A stretch of 64,000 nucleotides of DNA from Meiothermus sp. GTDB lineage: Bacteria; Deinococcota; Deinococci; Deinococcales; Thermaceae. The stretch covers positions 124,001 to 188,000 of the forward strand of contig BPIL01000003.1 in the NCBI GenBank assembly GCA_026004095.1. Direction: 5' to 3'. Below, piece by piece: positions 30,959 to 39,892 of the stretch (its first letter is position 1; every line of letters starts with the position of its first letter). Under the pieces are notes generated by a model. It was not told the DNA's origin, searched no databases, and saw only the letters and a list, made by a program, of their open reading frames with translations. The translations under genes were made by a program, and so were the position numbers.

Positions 30959-31609
30959 ATGGCCCGGGTGCTGCTCATCGAAGACGACCCCGGGGTGCGC
31001 GAGGCGTTGCGCCTGGGTTTAGAACTCGAGGGCCACACGGTGCTCGAGGCGGCCAACGGCGCCGAAGGGCTGCGCAGGCTGGCCGAGAACCCCGAGCTGG
31101 TGGTGCTGGATGTGCTGCTGCCCGGCGGCGATGGGTTTGGGGTGTTGCGCGAGATACGCCGGCAGAGCGCGGTGCCGGTGCTGATGCTCACCGCGCTGGA
31201 CGAGGTGGAGTGGCGGGTCAAGGGCCTGCGGGAGGGGGCCGACGACTACCTGGTGAAGCCCTACGCCCTCTCGGAGCTGCTGGCCCGCCTCGAGGCCCTT
31301 CTGCGCCGCAGCAAGCGCCCGGAGGAGGTGCTTTCCTACGCCGATGTGGTGCTGTATCCAGGCAGGATGGAGGCCCGCCGGGGTGGGCGGCTGCTGGAGC
31401 TATCCCCCAAAGCCCTGCAGCTCCTGCGGTGTTTCCTGGAACACGCCGAGCACGTCCTGCCCAAAGAGGCCCTGATGCAACGGGTCTGGGGCCAGGAGGT
31501 GGAGCCCAACACCCTCGAGGTGCACCTCTCGGCCCTGCGCCGGGAACTGGGCGAACCCATGCTGCTGCACACCCTGCGGGGGCACGGCTACATTCTTAAG
31601 CGGCCATGA
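30959..31609 (+). CDS. OmpR-family response regulator (second system)
   Basis: 216 residues: receiver with IEDDP, phosphoacceptor Asp in LVVLDVLLP (about 49), Lys in YLVKPY, then a winged-helix effector domain (LELSPKALQLLRCFL...LRGHGYILKRP). The kinase start overlaps its stop by 4 bases. Unlike the copper regulator there is no CTTTA-N6-CTTAAC in front. The signal is unknown. Confidence 0.92.
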   Translation: MARVLLIEDDPGVREALRLGLELEGHTVLEAANGAEGLRRLAENPELVVLDVLLPGGDGFGVLREIRRQSAVPVLMLTALDEVEWRVKGLREGADDYLVKPYALSELLARLEALLRRSKRPEEVLSYADVVLYPGRMEARRGGRLLELSPKALQLLRCFLEHAEHVLPKEALMQRVWGQEVEPNTLEVHLSALRRELGEPMLLHTLRGHGYILKRP

Positions 31610-32883
31610 CCCTCCGCCTGCGCCTTCTGCTGTGGCTGTTGCTGGCCCTGGTGCTGTTGTTGTTTCCGCTGGGGGCCCTGACGGTACAGCAGGCCCAGCG
31701 CACCGTGCAGGAGGCCCTCGAGCGGGCGGTGCTGGCCCGGCTGGGTTTTCTGGTTAGCCAGGGGGCCGTGCGGGTTCAGGATCTGGCCCAGGTGGTGCAG
31801 GAGTTTGGCGGGGTGGGCTTTATCCTGGGCCCCGAGGGCCGTATAACCTTTACCGATCTGGGCGATTACCGGCTCCCCGAGGGTCTCGAGCAGGCCCTGC
31901 AAGCAGGGCGGGGTTTCCGGCAGGTGCGGGACAACTGGCTGTGGGTGGCGCTGCCCGGCGAGGAGGGGGGCCTGGGCCTGGGCACGCCCCTGGAGGAGGT
32001 GGCGGCCCTGCCCCAGCGGCTGTTGCAGCTCTATCTGGGGTTGGGGGGGGTGCTGGCCCTGCTGGCCTTTGGCGTGGGGGCCTGGGGCCTGACCCGCTCG
32101 CTCCGGCCCCTGGAGACCCTCTCGCGCGAGCTGGCCCGCCGCAATGCCGAAAACCTCGAGCCCCTCCCGCCCCCGGGGCTGCCCGAGGTGCGGCCGGCGG
32201 TAGAGGCCATGAACGCCCTGATGGGTGAACTCGAGGCCGCCTTGCACCGCTCGAGGGTGCAGGAGCAGGCCGCGCGACGCTTTGCCTATGGGGCCTCCCA
32301 CGAACTGCGCAACCCCCTGACAGCCCTCAAGGGGTACCTGGAAGTCTTGCAGCGCCGGCCCGGCGAGCCCCGGGCCACCGAGGGGGCGCTGCGCGAGGCG
32401 GCCCGGATGGAGTCGCTGCTGCAAGGCTTGCTGACGCTGGCCCGCCTCGAGGGCCAGGGGCGGGTGCGGGGCCAGCCGCTGAACCTGAAAGCCTTCCTCG
32501 AACAGCGCGGGCTTAGGGTGGAGGGCGATGGCTGGGTGGAGGCCGACCCCGATCTGCTGGCACTTGTTGTGGAGAACCTGCTGCAAAACGCTATCAAGCA
32601 CGCTGGGGGTGTGGAGAAGGTGGTGCTCGAGCCCGACGCTGGGGGCCTCTGGCTCTGGGTATGCGACCGGGGGCCCGGCTTCCCACCGGAACTGCAACCC
32701 AGGGCCTTTGAGCCCTTCGTTAAGAGCGACCGAAGCGACGGGGTGGGCCTGGGTCTGGCCCTGGTGGCAGCAGTGGCCCGGGTGATGGACGCTCGGGTGC
32801 GGGCCGAAAACCGCCCCGAGGGCGGTGCGCGGGTGGGGTTCTGGTGGCCCGAAGCCCGGGGCCGGGATAAGCCTGTGCGATAG
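31606..32883 (+). CDS. Sensor histidine kinase (second system)
   Basis: 425 residues. Two transmembrane helices (about 7-28 and 140-165) enclose a sensor region of about 110 residues; a HAMP linker (TRSLRPLETLSRELARRN) follows. The phosphoacceptor His is in GASHELRNPLTAL (about 230), N box LLQNAIKHAG, G boxes DRGPGFP and DGVGLGLALV. Leu-rich throughout. It forms a cognate pair with the upstream regulator. Confidence 0.92.
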   Translation: MTLRLRLLLWLLLALVLLLFPLGALTVQQAQRTVQEALERAVLARLGFLVSQGAVRVQDLAQVVQEFGGVGFILGPEGRITFTDLGDYRLPEGLEQALQAGRGFRQVRDNWLWVALPGEEGGLGLGTPLEEVAALPQRLLQLYLGLGGVLALLAFGVGAWGLTRSLRPLETLSRELARRNAENLEPLPPPGLPEVRPAVEAMNALMGELEAALHRSRVQEQAARRFAYGASHELRNPLTALKGYLEVLQRRPGEPRATEGALREAARMESLLQGLLTLARLEGQGRVRGQPLNLKAFLEQRGLRVEGDGWVEADPDLLALVVENLLQNAIKHAGGVEKVVLEPDAGGLWLWVCDRGPGFPPELQPRAFEPFVKSDRSDGVGLGLALVAAVARVMDARVRAENRPEGGARVGFWWPEARGRDKPVR

Positions 32884-32902
32884 CCCAGCGAGGGGCCTCA
32901 AC

Positions 32903-33319
32903 TTATGACTGCAGCCACCCTACCCCCAGCTTTTTGAAGTCCTGGTCGAAGGAGGCGACCCTGCCCCCCAGTTCCTGGGCCATTACGGCCAGGTAAGCAT
33001 CCTCGAAGTCTATGTTGTGCTGCACCTGGAGGGCCAGGGCCGACTCACAGCGCTGCCGCTCCACCACCTCCACCGCTCCCGAGGCAAACAGCCGCAGCAG
33101 GGCCGCCTCGATCTCGGCATATTCCATCTGGTACAGTTTTTTTAGCACATACACCACGTCGGCTAAGGTGAGGGCCTCGAGCACCAAGCGCACCGCGCCT
33201 TGCTGCCCCGAGGCCAGCAGGTCGCGCGCCCGCAGGGCCTGCTCGAGCGGGGTTTTGGTGATGAAGCGCAGCAGGACATTGGCATCCAGCACGTACAGCG
33301 GGGCCGGTTCCGAACTCAC
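32903..33319 (-). CDS. PIN-domain ribonuclease toxin, VapC-like
   Basis: 138 residues. Acidic residues of the PIN metal site are visible: Asp12 in YVLDANVLL, Glu and Asp in LEALTLADVVYVL, Asp in NIDFEDAYLA and Asp in VASFDQDF. PIN toxins cleave tRNA or rRNA and are held inactive by their antitoxin. The ATG overlaps the stop of the AbrB-type gene by 4 bases, the standard antitoxin-toxin order. Confidence 0.9.
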   Translation of the reverse strand: MSSEPAPLYVLDANVLLRFITKTPLEQALRARDLLASGQQGAVRLVLEALTLADVVYVLKKLYQMEYAEIEAALLRLFASGAVEVVERQRCESALALQVQHNIDFEDAYLAVMAQELGGRVASFDQDFKKLGVGWLQS

Positions 33320-33570
33320 CGCTGCTCCTTGCGCACATGGCGTGTCCGCATGACCTCGCGTTCCTTCGCAGGGCCGGGATAGGGCACCGCCGCTCCGGGC
33401 AGTTGCTCGAATAGCTCCTCGATGCGCATGCGGGGAACCACCTTCAGCCGGATGGTATCGCCTGTAACCTCAAAATTAATTTGATCGCCTTCCTTAATTC
33501 CGAATTTTTCGCGTATTTCTTTGGGAAGGGTTAGCTGTCCGCGGGCAGCTAAAGTTGTCCGATAAATCAT
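33316..33570 (-). CDS. AbrB/SpoVT-type antitoxin, VapB-like
   Basis: 84 residues. The N-terminal swapped-hairpin DNA-binding motif is TTLAARGQLTLPKEIREKFGIKEGDQI; the C-terminal tail (RIEELFEQLPGA) would wrap the toxin. A much longer upstream frame on this strand is antisense to the GMC gene and was rejected. A TATACT box lies 14 bases before the ATG on this strand. The protein probably represses its own promoter. Confidence 0.9.
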   Translation of the reverse strand: MIYRTTLAARGQLTLPKEIREKFGIKEGDQINFEVTGDTIRLKVVPRMRIEELFEQLPGAAVPYPGPAKEREVMRTRHVRKEQR

Positions 33571-33624
33571 AACTAATCTGAAGTATAGCACGGGGCTGGA
33601 GGTCTCGAGGTATGCTAAAACCCA

Positions 33625-35160
33625 GTGAGAAAGGAATACGACTACGTCATCGTAGGGGCCGGGGCAGCGGGGTGTGTGCTGGCCAACCGCCTCTCGGCCC
33701 GGCCCGACCGGACGGTGCTGGTGCTCGAGGCCGGTGAGCCCATGCAGGGGCTGTACTGCAAGGCCCCGGCGGCCTTCCCCAAGCTGTTCAAGGGGCCCTA
33801 CGACTGGGCTTTTTTTACCGAACCCCAGGCCGAGCTGGAGGGGCGCAGCCTGTACTGGCCGCGGGGCAAGGGGCTGGGGGGGAGCAGCGGGATCAACGCC
33901 ATGATCGTCATTCGTGGCAACCCCCGCGACTACGACGACTGGCAGCAGCCCGGCTGGTCGTTTGCCGAGGTGCTGCCCTACTTCAAGAAGCTCGAGACCC
34001 ACCCCCTGGGCCCCTCCCCCTACCACGGCGACCAGGGCCCCCTGCACGTGGAGGTGCGCAGGTACACCAACCCCCTGACCGAGGCCTTCCTCGAGGCCGC
34101 CCAGCAGTGGGGCCTGAAGCGCAACGACGACTTCAACGGCCCCGAGCAGGAAGGGGTGGGCCTGTTTCATGTCAACCAGAAAAACGGGGCCCGGCACAGC
34201 GCCGCCGCGGCCTACCTGACCCCGGCCCTGCCGCGCCCCAACCTGGACGCCCAGACCGGGGCCCGGGCCCACCGCATCCTGTTTGAAGGGGCTACAGCGG
34301 TGGGGGTGGAGTACCGCCACCAGGGCCGGCGCTGGCAGGTGCGGGCCCGCCGGGCGGTGATCGTCTCGAGCGGGGCGGTGCAGTCCCCCCAGCTCCTGAT
34401 GCTCTCAGGTATCGGCCCTGCCGATCACCTCAAAGCCCTTGGCCTCGAGGTGCGGCAAGACCTGCCGGTGGGGCAGAACCTGTGGGATCACCTGGCCCTG
34501 CCGGTTATCTGGCACAGCACCCAGCCGGTGAGCCTGGACAAAGCCGAGAACCTCGCCAACATCCTGCGCTACCTGCTGGCCCAGCGCGGCCCGTTCGTGA
34601 GCAACATCGCCGAGGCCGGGGCCTTTTTGCGCACCCAGCCCCAGGCCCCTGCACCCGACCTGCAGTTTCACTTTGGGCCGGCCTTTTTCAGCAACCACGG
34701 CTTCGACCGCGAGGAAGGCTACTTTTTCACCATCGGCCCCACCCTGGTGGCCCCCCAGAGCCGGGGCTTTATTGCCCTCAGGAGCGCCGACCCGGAGGCC
34801 GCGCCCCTCATCCAGCCCCGCTACCTGAGCGAGCCGCATGACCTCGAGGTTTTGCAGGCCGGGGTGGCGATCGCCCGCGAAATCGCCGCGCAAAAAGCCT
34901 TCGACCCCTACCGGGGCCAGCCCCACGCCCGGCAGGCCGGGGAGATCCGGGCTTACATCCGCCGCCATGCCCAGACCCTCTACCACCCCGCCGGAACCTG
35001 CAGCATGGGGCAGGTGGTGGATGCCAACCTGAAGGTTTACGGCACCGAGAACCTGTATGTGGTGGACGCCTCGGTGATGCCGGGGGTGGTGCGGGGCAAC
35101 ACCCACATCCCCACCCTGATGCTGGCCGAGAAGGCCGCCGATACGCTACTGGGCCTTTAG
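33625..35160 (+). CDS. GMC-family oxidoreductase (choline dehydrogenase-like)
   Basis: 511-residue FAD enzyme oxidising an alcohol group. The N-terminal Rossmann motif is VIVGAGAAGCVLANRL, then GGSSGINAM (GMC signature 1 region) and the second signature SSGAVQSPQLLMLSGIG (about 248). The active-site His pair is near LYHPAGTCSMG and GNTHIPTLM at the C-terminus. The start is GTG 33625 with TATGCT 8 bases upstream and no ribosome site, so probably leaderless. The substrate is unknown; choline, alkanols and sugars are possible. Confidence 0.93.
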   Translation: MRKEYDYVIVGAGAAGCVLANRLSARPDRTVLVLEAGEPMQGLYCKAPAAFPKLFKGPYDWAFFTEPQAELEGRSLYWPRGKGLGGSSGINAMIVIRGNPRDYDDWQQPGWSFAEVLPYFKKLETHPLGPSPYHGDQGPLHVEVRRYTNPLTEAFLEAAQQWGLKRNDDFNGPEQEGVGLFHVNQKNGARHSAAAAYLTPALPRPNLDAQTGARAHRILFEGATAVGVEYRHQGRRWQVRARRAVIVSSGAVQSPQLLMLSGIGPADHLKALGLEVRQDLPVGQNLWDHLALPVIWHSTQPVSLDKAENLANILRYLLAQRGPFVSNIAEAGAFLRTQPQAPAPDLQFHFGPAFFSNHGFDREEGYFFTIGPTLVAPQSRGFIALRSADPEAAPLIQPRYLSEPHDLEVLQAGVAIAREIAAQKAFDPYRGQPHARQAGEIRAYIRRHAQTLYHPAGTCSMGQVVDANLKVYGTENLYVVDASVMPGVVRGNTHIPTLMLAEKAADTLLGL

Positions 35161-35400
35161 TGGGTCGAGCAGCCACAGCGACCCCGCCGAAGGGGTGATG
35201 CGACCGAGCGCAGCCCGCAGCTCGCGGCGGTACTGCCAGAACAAGGCGGGCCACTGCCAGGGTGGGGTCTCGCGCAGCCGCCGCAGGTACCTGGCCCTGG
35301 CTACTCGTACCAGGCGAAGCCGCCTTGTCCGGTACCACCGGGTTTTTCTTAGCAGGGAAGGCCCCTCGTTGATGAGTTTTGTTCCGGGTGGCTTTTCCAT
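35146..35400 (-). CDS. Small basic hypothetical protein
   Basis: 84 residues, very rich in Arg (TRWYRTRRLRLVRVARARYLRRLRE), with aromatic stretch PWQWPALFWQYRREL. It overlaps the end of the GMC gene by 15 bases on the opposite strand. A start 14 codons upstream (35442) is possible. No ribosome site is evident and no family is recognised. It may be real because the composition is protein-like and no other gene covers this stretch. Confidence 0.4.
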   Translation of the reverse strand: MEKPPGTKLINEGPSLLRKTRWYRTRRLRLVRVARARYLRRLRETPPWQWPALFWQYRRELRAALGRITPSAGSLWLLDPLKAQ

Positions 35401-35481
35401 CGCTCGGTTTTCAAGGTAGCATAACGAGCCGGTCTTTTTCATGTGTCCGAGACGAAGCAGCCCAGCCCACAGGCCCCGTCG

Positions 35482-35965
35482 CTAGGCCTCCGGTACCTCG
35501 AGCCCGGCGTAGATCTGGGCCAGGCTCAGGGTTCCACGGGGCCTTCTGGTAGACCTCCACCCGGCGTTCTTCTTGCGAGACCAGCAGGTAGGTCTGGAGG
35601 GTGGGAATCTTGAAGTAGGCATCGAGCTTCTCGCGCCGGTCACGTTCGGCCGGGCTTTTGGACAGCACCTCTACCACCAAGCAGGGCTGGTGTATCTCGT
35701 GGCTGTGTGGTTCTTCGGCACAGCTCACCACCACATCGGGCTAGTATTAGCGGTTGAGCTGGGCGATGGCCACGCGCACCGAGAGAAAAGCAAAATGGCA
35801 GCCACGAGCCCTGGCCCGCAGCGCCTCGGTAATGTTGCCGACGATCTTGTTGTGCAACCGGCTTTCGCCGGCCATGGCGTACACCAAGCCGTCCAGGTAT
35901 TCGTAGCGCTGGTCGGTTTGCTGTTTGAGCTCGAGCCACTCCTCCTTGGACAGGCGGGCGGCCAT
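35482..35965 (-). pseudogene. Uma2/DUF820-family nuclease, decayed
   Basis: The frame starts MAARLSKEEWLELKQQTDQRYEYLDGLVY and runs to VAIAQLNR, where two codons of an expected Tyr-rich RYYYPDV segment read TAA and TAG (35747 and 35741). It continues in the same frame through SCAEEPHSHEIHQPCLVVEVLSK and EERRVEVYQKAP. There a frame change and probable deletion join GTLSLAQIYAGLEVPEA, which ends at 35482. Uma2 proteins are PD-(D/E)XK-like nucleases, often multicopy in thermophiles and cyanobacteria. This copy carries at least three lesions. Confidence 0.82.
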
Positions 35966-36066
35966 GCCCGAATTGTAGCCGAGTTCGCCCGACGTATACA
36001 AAGCTGCCCGCATCGGCTAGACTACTAGGGTTGCCCGCCGCCGCGCGAGCCTTCCCCGGAGAGACA

Positions 36067-37854
36067 ATGGAACTCAGAAACATCGCAATTATTGCGCACG
36101 TAGACCATGGTAAGACCACCCTGGTAGACGCGATGCTCAAGCAGGCCAAGGCCCTCTCACGCCACCAAGCGGAGGGCGAGCGCATTATGGACTCCAACGA
36201 CCTGGAGCGCGAGCGCGGCATTACCATTCTCGCCAAGAACACCGCGGTGGAGTGGGGGGGTGTGAAGATCAACATCGTGGACACCCCCGGCCACGCCGAC
36301 TTTGGCGGCGAGGTGGAGCGCGCGCTTTCGATGGTGGACGGGGTGCTGCTCCTGGTGGACGCCGCCGAGGGCCCCATGCCCCAGACCCGCTTCGTGCTTA
36401 AGAAGGCCATCGAGGCCGGCCTCAAGCCCATCGTGGTGATCAACAAAGTGGACAAGAAAGACGCCCGGCCCGACGAGGTCTTGAACGAGACCTTCGACCT
36501 GATGGCCGAGCTGGGGGCCTCCGACGAACAGCTCGACTTCCCCTACCTCTACGCCATTGGCCGTGAGGGCGCGGCCTGGCTGGGCGACCAGCCCAAGCCC
36601 GACCTGACCGACCTTTTCGAGACCATCCTCAAGCACATTCCAGCCCCCCAGGTGGCCCAGGGCCCCTTCCAGCTTCGGGTGGCCAACCTCGACTACTCCA
36701 ACTTCCTGGGCAAGATTGCCCTGGGCAAGGTGCACCGCGGCACGGTGCGCAAAAACCAGTTCGTGACCATTGTGGGCGAACACGGCAACCGCGACCTCAA
36801 GGTGGTGGCGGTGTTTACCCACCGGGGCCTGGAGCGCCTCGAGGTGGACGAGGCCACCCCCGGCGATATCGTGGCCATTGCCGGGATGGAAGGCGTCGAG
36901 ATTGGCGATACCATTGCGGCCCGCGAAGCCCCCGAGGCCCTGCCCCGCCTGGCGGTGGACGAGCCCACGGTGAGCATCACCGTGACCCCCAACACCTCGC
37001 CTTTTGCCGGACGGGAGGGCAAGTATGTGACCAGCCGCCAGATTCGCGAGCGGCTGTTAAAGGAGCTCGAGACCAACGTGGCCCTGCGGGTCATCGAGGT
37101 CACGCCCGATACCTTCGAGCTGCACGGGCGCGGTGAGCTGCACCTCTCGGTGCTGCTCGAGACCATGCGGCGCGAGGGCTTCGAGTTCTCGGTGGGCCAG
37201 CCCAGCGTGCTGTTTAAGGAGATCGAGGGCCAGATTCAAGAGCCCTACGAGTACCTGGTGGTGGACGTGCCCGAGGCCAAATTCGGCCCGGTGATGGAGG
37301 CCCTGGGCAGCCGCAAGGCCCAGATGGTGCACATGGAGCAGGCATCGGGGCGCATTCGGGCCGAGTTCACCGTACCGGCTCGAGCCCTGTTCGGCTTCCG
37401 CACCCTCTTTTTGACCCTTACCGCGGGGGAGGGGGTGATGAGCCACAGCTTCCATGCCTACGGGCCGCACGTGGGCAGCCTGGAAACCCGCACCACCGGC
37501 AGTGCGGTGGCGATGGAGGCGGGCGTGGCCTATGCCTACAGCCTGTACCGCTTGCAGGAGCGGGTCAATTTTTTCATCGAGCCCGGCACCGAGGTGTACG
37601 TGGGCATGATTGTGGGCGAGCACGTGCGCGACAACGACCTGAACGTGAACGTCAACATCAACAAAAAGCTCACCAACGTGCGGGCCGCCGGCTCCGACGA
37701 GAACATCCGGCTCATCCCCCCGCGCAGGTTTTCGCTGGAAGAGGCGCTGGAATTCCTGGCCCCGGACGAGCTTCTGGAAGTAACCCCCCAGAGCCTGCGC
37801 CTGCGCAAGCGGGTGCTCGACCCCAGCCAGCGCAAGCGGGCCGAGACAGCTTAA
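36067..37854 (+). CDS. typA: Translational GTPase TypA/BipA
   Basis: 595-residue ribosome-associated GTPase related to EF-G, involved in large-subunit assembly and stress response. G1 is AHVDHGKTT, G3 DTPGHADFGGEVE, G4 NKVDKKDAR. EF-G-like domains II, III and V and the TypA-specific C-terminal domain (from about 480) follow. ATG 36067 is preceded by GGAGAGA; the frame extends 12 codons upstream without a site. It stands alone. Confidence 0.96.
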   Translation: MELRNIAIIAHVDHGKTTLVDAMLKQAKALSRHQAEGERIMDSNDLERERGITILAKNTAVEWGGVKINIVDTPGHADFGGEVERALSMVDGVLLLVDAAEGPMPQTRFVLKKAIEAGLKPIVVINKVDKKDARPDEVLNETFDLMAELGASDEQLDFPYLYAIGREGAAWLGDQPKPDLTDLFETILKHIPAPQVAQGPFQLRVANLDYSNFLGKIALGKVHRGTVRKNQFVTIVGEHGNRDLKVVAVFTHRGLERLEVDEATPGDIVAIAGMEGVEIGDTIAAREAPEALPRLAVDEPTVSITVTPNTSPFAGREGKYVTSRQIRERLLKELETNVALRVIEVTPDTFELHGRGELHLSVLLETMRREGFEFSVGQPSVLFKEIEGQIQEPYEYLVVDVPEAKFGPVMEALGSRKAQMVHMEQASGRIRAEFTVPARALFGFRTLFLTLTAGEGVMSHSFHAYGPHVGSLETRTTGSAVAMEAGVAYAYSLYRLQERVNFFIEPGTEVYVGMIVGEHVRDNDLNVNVNINKKLTNVRAAGSDENIRLIPPRRFSLEEALEFLAPDELLEVTPQSLRLRKRVLDPSQRKRAETA

Positions 37855-37876
37855 TCTCGTGCTCCACGGCCATTTT

Positions 37877-37895
37877 GGGGGATGAATAATCCCCC
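37877..37895 (+). terminator. Hairpin after typA, possible terminator
   Basis: GGGGGAT (37877-37883) and ATCCCCC (37889-37895) form a seven-pair stem with a GAATA loop 23 bases after the typA stop. No T-run follows directly, so efficiency is uncertain. Confidence 0.45.
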
Positions 37896-38061
37896 CACCC
37901 GCTGGGCTGGGCGGCCTTTTTCAAGCGGGTCAGGTCGTCGCAGTGGATGCTTACGACAACCTAGCGTAAAGGGGCGGCGCGGCTGGGGAAGCGCCGGTCA
38001 ATGGCCCCTGCCTACCAGGCCTGATGTGAGGCTGACAGAGGGAGCCTAGATTTGCGGAGGT

Positions 38062-38883
38062 ATGAAACCTTCCCTGCCCGTGCTCGGTTTAGCCCTGCCC
38101 ATCGAACGTCTGCCCGAGTTTCGCCCCTGGCTTCTGGAGCATGGGGGGCGCGACCTCGAGCTACAGGATGCGGTGCGCCCGGAGGTGCTGGACGGCGACT
38201 GGCAGCCCCTGGTGGCCCAAGCCCGGCAGGCCCTGGACGGCTACACCGGACGAATGGGGATTCACGGCCCCTACGACGGCCTCTGGATGGCCTCCTTCGA
38301 CCCCTTTGTGCGGCGGATGATCGCCGAGCGCTACCGGCGGGCCCTGGAGTTTGCCGCCGACCTGGGGGCCAGCCATATGGTCATTCACAGTCCTTTTCTA
38401 TTCTTCGGCCACCCCCAGATGGCCCATACGCCCGGTAACGGCCTCGAGCGCGAGATCGAGTGGGTGCACGACACCCTCCAGACCGTGCTGCCGCTGGCCC
38501 GCAACCTGGGGTTGGTGCTGGTCATCGAGAACATCCGCGATACCAACCCGCAGCCCCTGCGCACCCTGGTGCAGTCGTTTGGCTCCGAGCACGTGCGCAT
38601 GAGCCTGGACGTGGGCCATGCCCACCTGATGCAGCAGCTCGGGGGCCCCGCACCCGACCAGTGGGTCAAAGAAGCTGGCCCGCTGCTGGCCCACCTGCAC
38701 CTACAGGACAACGACGGCCTGCTGGATCGCCACTGGAGCCCCGGCCAGGGCGGGGTCAACTGGCGGGCCCTGTTTGCGGCCCTCCAGACCCTTCAGGGCC
38801 ACCCCCGCCTCATCCTGGAGGTGCGGCACGAGCAACTGCCCGTGGCCGCTCAATGGCTGGTAGCCCAGGGGCTGGCCTGCTAA
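38062..38883 (+). CDS. Sugar phosphate isomerase/epimerase-like TIM-barrel protein
   Basis: 273 residues of the xylose-isomerase-like (AP endonuclease 2) superfamily. Metal-site residues appear in GIHGPYDG, MVIHSPF, LVIENIRD, MSLDVGHAH, HLHLQDNDG and ILEVRHEQ, which is the expected strand-end pattern. GGAGGT precedes the ATG. The gene is followed by a carbohydrate-type ABC transporter, so it may process the imported sugar or polyol. The exact reaction is unknown. Confidence 0.85.
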   Translation: MKPSLPVLGLALPIERLPEFRPWLLEHGGRDLELQDAVRPEVLDGDWQPLVAQARQALDGYTGRMGIHGPYDGLWMASFDPFVRRMIAERYRRALEFAADLGASHMVIHSPFLFFGHPQMAHTPGNGLEREIEWVHDTLQTVLPLARNLGLVLVIENIRDTNPQPLRTLVQSFGSEHVRMSLDVGHAHLMQQLGGPAPDQWVKEAGPLLAHLHLQDNDGLLDRHWSPGQGGVNWRALFAALQTLQGHPRLILEVRHEQLPVAAQWLVAQGLAC

Positions 38884-38959
38884 GCCGCATGGTCAGCAGA
38901 TTGTAAGCCCGCGGCTGATGTTTTTTTGAAATTGCTGGCGGATTCTTTTGGGTGCGGTC

Positions 38960-39892
38960 ATGATTAATGCCAAAAACTCCGAGCGAAACCTGCAAAATTC
39001 CATCCCAACGCGCCGGATAGGGCGGCTGGGCGAGGGCCTCGAGGTGGCCCTGCTGCTGCTTCCGGCCTTGCTCCTGCTGCTGGTATTCACCGTCTGGCCC
39101 ACCCTCAACGCCTTCTGGCTCTCCTTTCACCGCGAGAACCTTCTGGGCACCGAGCGGGACTGGGTGGGCCTGGCCAACTACGCCGAGATGCTGCGCGACC
39201 CAGCTTTCTGGCGTGCGGTGGGGGCCACCTTCCTGTTTGCGGCCATCGTGGTTCCGGTACAGCTTTTACTGGGGCTGCTGGCGGCGCTGATGGTGGCGCG
39301 GCCCTTTCCCGGCGTGGCGCTGTTTCGCACCCTGTTTTTCCTCACCACGGCGGTACCGACCGCGGTAGCGGCGGTGGCCTGGGGCTGGTATCTGCACCCC
39401 GTCGGGGGGACGGTCAACCGCTGGCTGGAGGCGGTGGGCCTGCCGGCCCAGCCCTGGCTGACCAGCCCTGAGCTGGCCCTGCCCACCCTGGCGGTTGTCA
39501 CCGCCTGGGCCGGGGTGGGCTTTACCGCCATCCTCTTGACCGCGGGGCTCCAGCAGATCCCCGAAGACCTCTACGAGGCGGCCCGGATTGATGGGGCCGG
39601 AGCCTGGAGGCAGTTCTGGCACATCACCCTCCCCATGCTCTCGCCCACCCTGTTCCTGGTGGCCCTGCTGACGGTGCTCACCAGCCTGACCGCCTTCGGC
39701 CAGATCCACCTGCTGACCCGCGGCGGCCCCATGGAGAGCACCACGGTCTGGATTTACCGCATCTACCAGGACGCCTTCTTCAACTTCCGCTTTAGCTATG
39801 CGGCGGCGCAGTCGGTGGCGCTGTTCTTGGTTCTGCTTTTGCTGGCTGCGTTGCAGTTCCGCGGTCTGGGCCGGAGGGTGCACTATGAGTAG
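38960..39892 (+). CDS. Sugar/glycerol-phosphate ABC permease, UgpA/MalF type
   Basis: 310-residue inner-membrane permease with about six helices. The EAA loop is EDLYEAARIDGAGAWRQFWHITLP (seen in parts at about 198-222). ATG 38960 is chosen; GTG 38948 is in frame. It overlaps the next permease by 8 bases. Part of a four-gene unit with permease, permease and binding protein. Confidence 0.92.
   Translation: MINAKNSERNLQNSIPTRRIGRLGEGLEVALLLLPALLLLLVFTVWPTLNAFWLSFHRENLLGTERDWVGLANYAEMLRDPAFWRAVGATFLFAAIVVPVQLLLGLLAALMVARPFPGVALFRTLFFLTTAVPTAVAAVAWGWYLHPVGGTVNRWLEAVGLPAQPWLTSPELALPTLAVVTAWAGVGFTAILLTAGLQQIPEDLYEAARIDGAGAWRQFWHITLPMLSPTLFLVALLTVLTSLTAFGQIHLLTRGGPMESTTVWIYRIYQDAFFNFRFSYAAAQSVALFLVLLLLAALQFRGLGRRVHYE

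Noticed and set aside
33571-34320. N-terminal extension of the AbrB-type antitoxin
   Set aside because: The extension is antisense to the GMC oxidoreductase and not protein-like; the AbrB domain starts exactly at the ATG at 33570.
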